Positions 61,758 through 64,000 of a stretch of 64,000 nucleotides of DNA are shown one piece after another. A model generated the notes under the pieces. It did not search any database. It saw only the letters and a list, made by a program, of their open reading frames with translations, and had not been told where the DNA came from. The position numbers were made by a program, and so were the translations under genes. Positions within the stretch are counted from its first letter, which is position 1. Every line of letters begins with the position of its first letter. Where the stretch lies: the NCBI GenBank assembly GCA_033558025.1, contig JAUCEF010000008.1, positions 558,001-622,000 on the forward strand, in the 5' to 3' direction. Source of the DNA: Phytophthora sp. 'mugwort' (taxonomy: Eukaryota; Oomycota; Peronosporomycetes; Peronosporales; Peronosporaceae).

Positions 61758-62105
61758 TTGACAATCATCGGGCTAACGAGAAAGGATGCCGCTGCATCCG
61801 CCATTTTCTGCACAGAGAAGAAACAGCTATTTGGCGGGCTTGTCCTGGCTCTAGATGAGAACGCTAAGACAGAAGCAAAACGATTGTTGGCGGCACGAGA
61901 GAAAATTAAGGCGAAGGATAACACCGGCAAGATCATGTGCGAAGAGATGGTGTCGATGCTAAAACAACGGAAGGAGCGCAGTGCCCAGACTGGAACCGAT
62001 GACTCTCCGGGTAAGCCCACGATTTACGAGCTGATGAGCGGGAATAACGAAAAGGGAACGCCAGTAGCGCTCAAAGCAGCGGCAACGGAAACAAGAGCTG
62101 CATAG
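61758..62105 (+). pseudogene. Unknown charged ORF fragment
   Basis: A frame of 115 codons without an ATG at its start. It is Lys/Glu/Ala-rich and helical (AKTEAKRLLAAREKIKAKD, CEEMVSMLKQRKERSAQ). It resembles the C-terminal helical tails of transposon-associated DNA-binding proteins but has no diagnostic motif. Probably a 5'-truncated remnant. Confidence 0.35.
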
Positions 62106-62743
62106 TCAAGAGAGAAAAATGGAAATTCAGGATCACAAAAAAAGGAGTTTAAACTTCGTATTGCTCAACTAGAAAACGAGTGCTTCGATAAGCTCCTATC
62201 CGCGCTGGACGTGTTGATGGTCACCTAAACAGCTCTGCCAAAACTCAAGCCAACACACGTCACACACGACACAAGGCGGACACAATTATGGGCATATGCA
62301 AAGGACTTGCGTTTAGTATTAGGTTCTAGGCATCAGCGAAAGCCAAAACTACTTCATCATCGACAGGTGCAGGGCCTTGGTTGAGCGACCTTGCAGTTAA
62401 CTGCGTGCCGCTGTCTTCTTTCGCAGCGCGGCTTCTTGGCCCTTTAGCCTCGCTCCTGCCGCAGCTTGCCATTGACGAAGACACCCTTGCGGTGCGGCCT
62501 CACAGCAGGCTACATCAGCATGGACAAGGATATATGTGCGACATGAAGCGTATCGAGGCTCAGTCGTCGTCTCTTCAGAGCAGCTTGCACTCGCTCGGAG
62601 ACAACTTCTCCATTGAAGTGAGGCTCCAGCACGGCATGGTATCGAACCATGGCCATGTATGAGCGCTCCTTACCTGTAGTTCCGCACGCCACCATCGTTT
62701 TTGTAGCATCACCTCCAGTGACAGCGGAACCCCCCCGATATCT

Positions 62744-63911
62744 CTAAAACCGCGCTTCACATTGGCTGACAAAAAAAGCGGTTCCAAAAGCCCCTCGAGT
62801 CATCCCGACAACGTCGTCCTTGACTGGAAGGCCTCCTCCATTCAGCGGGAAATCTCTCACCGCCGCGGCGTACAACCCTTTGTAGGGCCGAAAAACCGCC
62901 AAGTCCAATGGCTGCAGAAAAGTGAGATGTATGTACAGGCAGCATAAACCAATGAACGTTCGTGGTCCGCCGCAATCGTTACCGCTGCGACTGGCACATG
63001 GGCGAAGTGTCCATCCAGAGTGAGCAGCTGCGGTCGAGCAGCAGGCAGGCTCGAAATGTACCACGTGAGTCACTTCAAGAACAGGCCCGTGTTGATGTCC
63101 GAAGACTCGGTGACTGCAGAAACGCGTCATCTGGCGCATTTAGCAACCACTGCGGCTTTCTCTGCGCTTCCACGTAGATGAACATGGGCGAATCAGGCCG
63201 CCAGCAGCTTTGACACAGCCCATCATGCTGACGTTCTCGCGGTCTGGTGACCGATGGACGTTCGCACCTCGCCCCTTCGGGCAAAGTACCCGCTCTGATG
63301 CACTGCCTTGCGCTGCGCCGTCATACCTGTCTCGTCACAGTTCCAAATGAGAGCAGCTCGTCTGCAATGCCAAGCTCCTCAATGGCGCGAGACAAATTGT
63401 CGAAATAGTACCGCACTGTCTGCTAATTTGAGCAAGCCGCGCGCTTTGCGTCCAATATCTAACCTTTCCGGTACGAAATAGTGTCGCGGTGCTTCTTGGC
63501 CCACCGATAGACCCACTTAAGGCCGGGAAAGTTGTCCGGTACGGGCTTCAGCGACGTTGCCAATGCTGCTTGGCGAACGAGGTCACGAAACTGCGCTGTC
63601 CCAATGCACATGCCTCTTGCAGCGCGGTACGCAATGGCTTCAAGCAGCCCGGCGTCAGCTTCTTCGGAGATGTACATTAGTTGGGGGCCACGCCTGCAGG
63701 AGACTAACAGGAGGCCGGGGAGACGCAGACGTAGCGACTCCTGCGTGACGCCGAAACGCTCCGCTGCCTCACGAATACACATACCAGCGTTTTCCTTGTC
63801 AATAACACGCTGGTAGCGCCCAGCCTTAGGCACATCGGAGTAGTCGGGCGGTAGTGCTGCAGCATGTTGGTCGGGGCGTTTCAACTGAATACTGGTCGCG
63901 TAGTAGCTCAA
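62744..63911 (-). pseudogene. Second pogo-like transposase remnant
   Basis: The N-terminal part (63911-63459) reads AGRYQRVIDKENAGMCIREA and AERFGVTQESLRLRL, a psq-type helix-turn-helix. It continues with YRAARGMCIGTAQFRDLVRQ and FPGLKWVYRWAKKH, as in the CENP-B/pogo second DNA-binding domain. The distal part (63139-62744) contains LTFLQPLDLAVFRPYKGLY, the LQPLD segment that follows the second catalytic Asp in pogo transposases. The middle is broken by frameshifts, so it is inactive. Its text differs from that of the pogo remnant at 13.7-14.8 kb. Confidence 0.72.
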
Positions 63912-64000
63912 GGAGCAGGAGTTGTTTGTGGGGCGGCTCTTACTGTTGCGGAATGACTCTCTCAGGTACGAGTGAGGTCTTAAAATACGCGACAGGAGTA

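Noticed and set aside
1..64000. tRNA and rRNA genes
   Set aside because: I looked for tRNA-like cloverleaf and conserved rRNA segments by eye and found none I could support; a covariance search would settle it.

Overview
This is eukaryotic nuclear DNA, best explained as an oomycete genome of the Phytophthora / downy mildew type. The reasons are very short spliceosomal introns (about 65-100 nt, GT..AG) in otherwise long exons, a core-promoter initiator of the oomycete type upstream of one start (18701-18720), a decayed secreted-effector gene with RXLR and dEER motifs (4113-4526), and dense Gypsy, Copia, mariner, pogo and MULE remnants between compact gene islands. There are no rRNA, tRNA or CRISPR features that I can support.

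Layout. 1-3576 is the 3' part of a trithorax/KMT2-type histone H3K4 methyltransferase. 3.6-5.2 kb holds the RXLR pseudogene and a perfect 69-bp palindrome. 5.2-12.1 kb is a GATC-rich Gypsy complex in which a plus-strand pol remnant (RNase H, integrase, chromodomain) faces a minus-strand gag-like coiled-coil ORF. 12.76-14.83 kb is a mariner deletion derivative with matching terminal repeats abutting a pogo-like transposase. 15.1-19.9 kb is a gene island: condensin-II subunit H2 (+), a CASTOR-like ACT-domain protein (-) and an oomycete protein with a duplicated module (+). 20.3-24.9 kb is a minus-strand Copia ruin and 25-26.1 kb an ABCC transporter ruin.

26.9-36.7 kb is a tightly packed island of seven genes on alternating strands: Rab geranylgeranyltransferase alpha (-), STIMATE/TMEM110-like protein (+), bZIP factor (-), an RGG/CHTOP-like mRNA-export protein (+), NicO-type transporter (-), REEP/HVA22 ER-shaping protein (+) and a seven-TM class III nucleotidyl cyclase (-). 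36.8-51 kb is gene-poor: a MULE/FAR1 ruin, several fold-back palindromes, a second GATC-rich block with a 143-bp tandem duplication and two doubtful ORFs. 51.0-60.3 kb is a third island: a five-exon gene that appears to join a mitochondrial Bateman (CBS) module to a PTC7-type PP2C phosphatase (+), a highly acidic protein with SUMO-interaction-like motifs (-), and two tandem ferric-reductase/NOX-like flavocytochromes (+). 60.3-64 kb ends in repeats and a second pogo-like transposase.

The genes are ordinary nuclear housekeeping and signalling genes with no operon-like logic. The most notable items are the CBS-PP2C fusion, the seven-TM cyclase, the frame-shifted RXLR effector, the opposed gag and pol blocks of the GATC-rich retroelement, and a set of unrelated long palindromes. 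Gene models with introns were built by hand from splice signals, reading phase and remembered family similarity. Protein family names rest on motif recognition, not on a database search.
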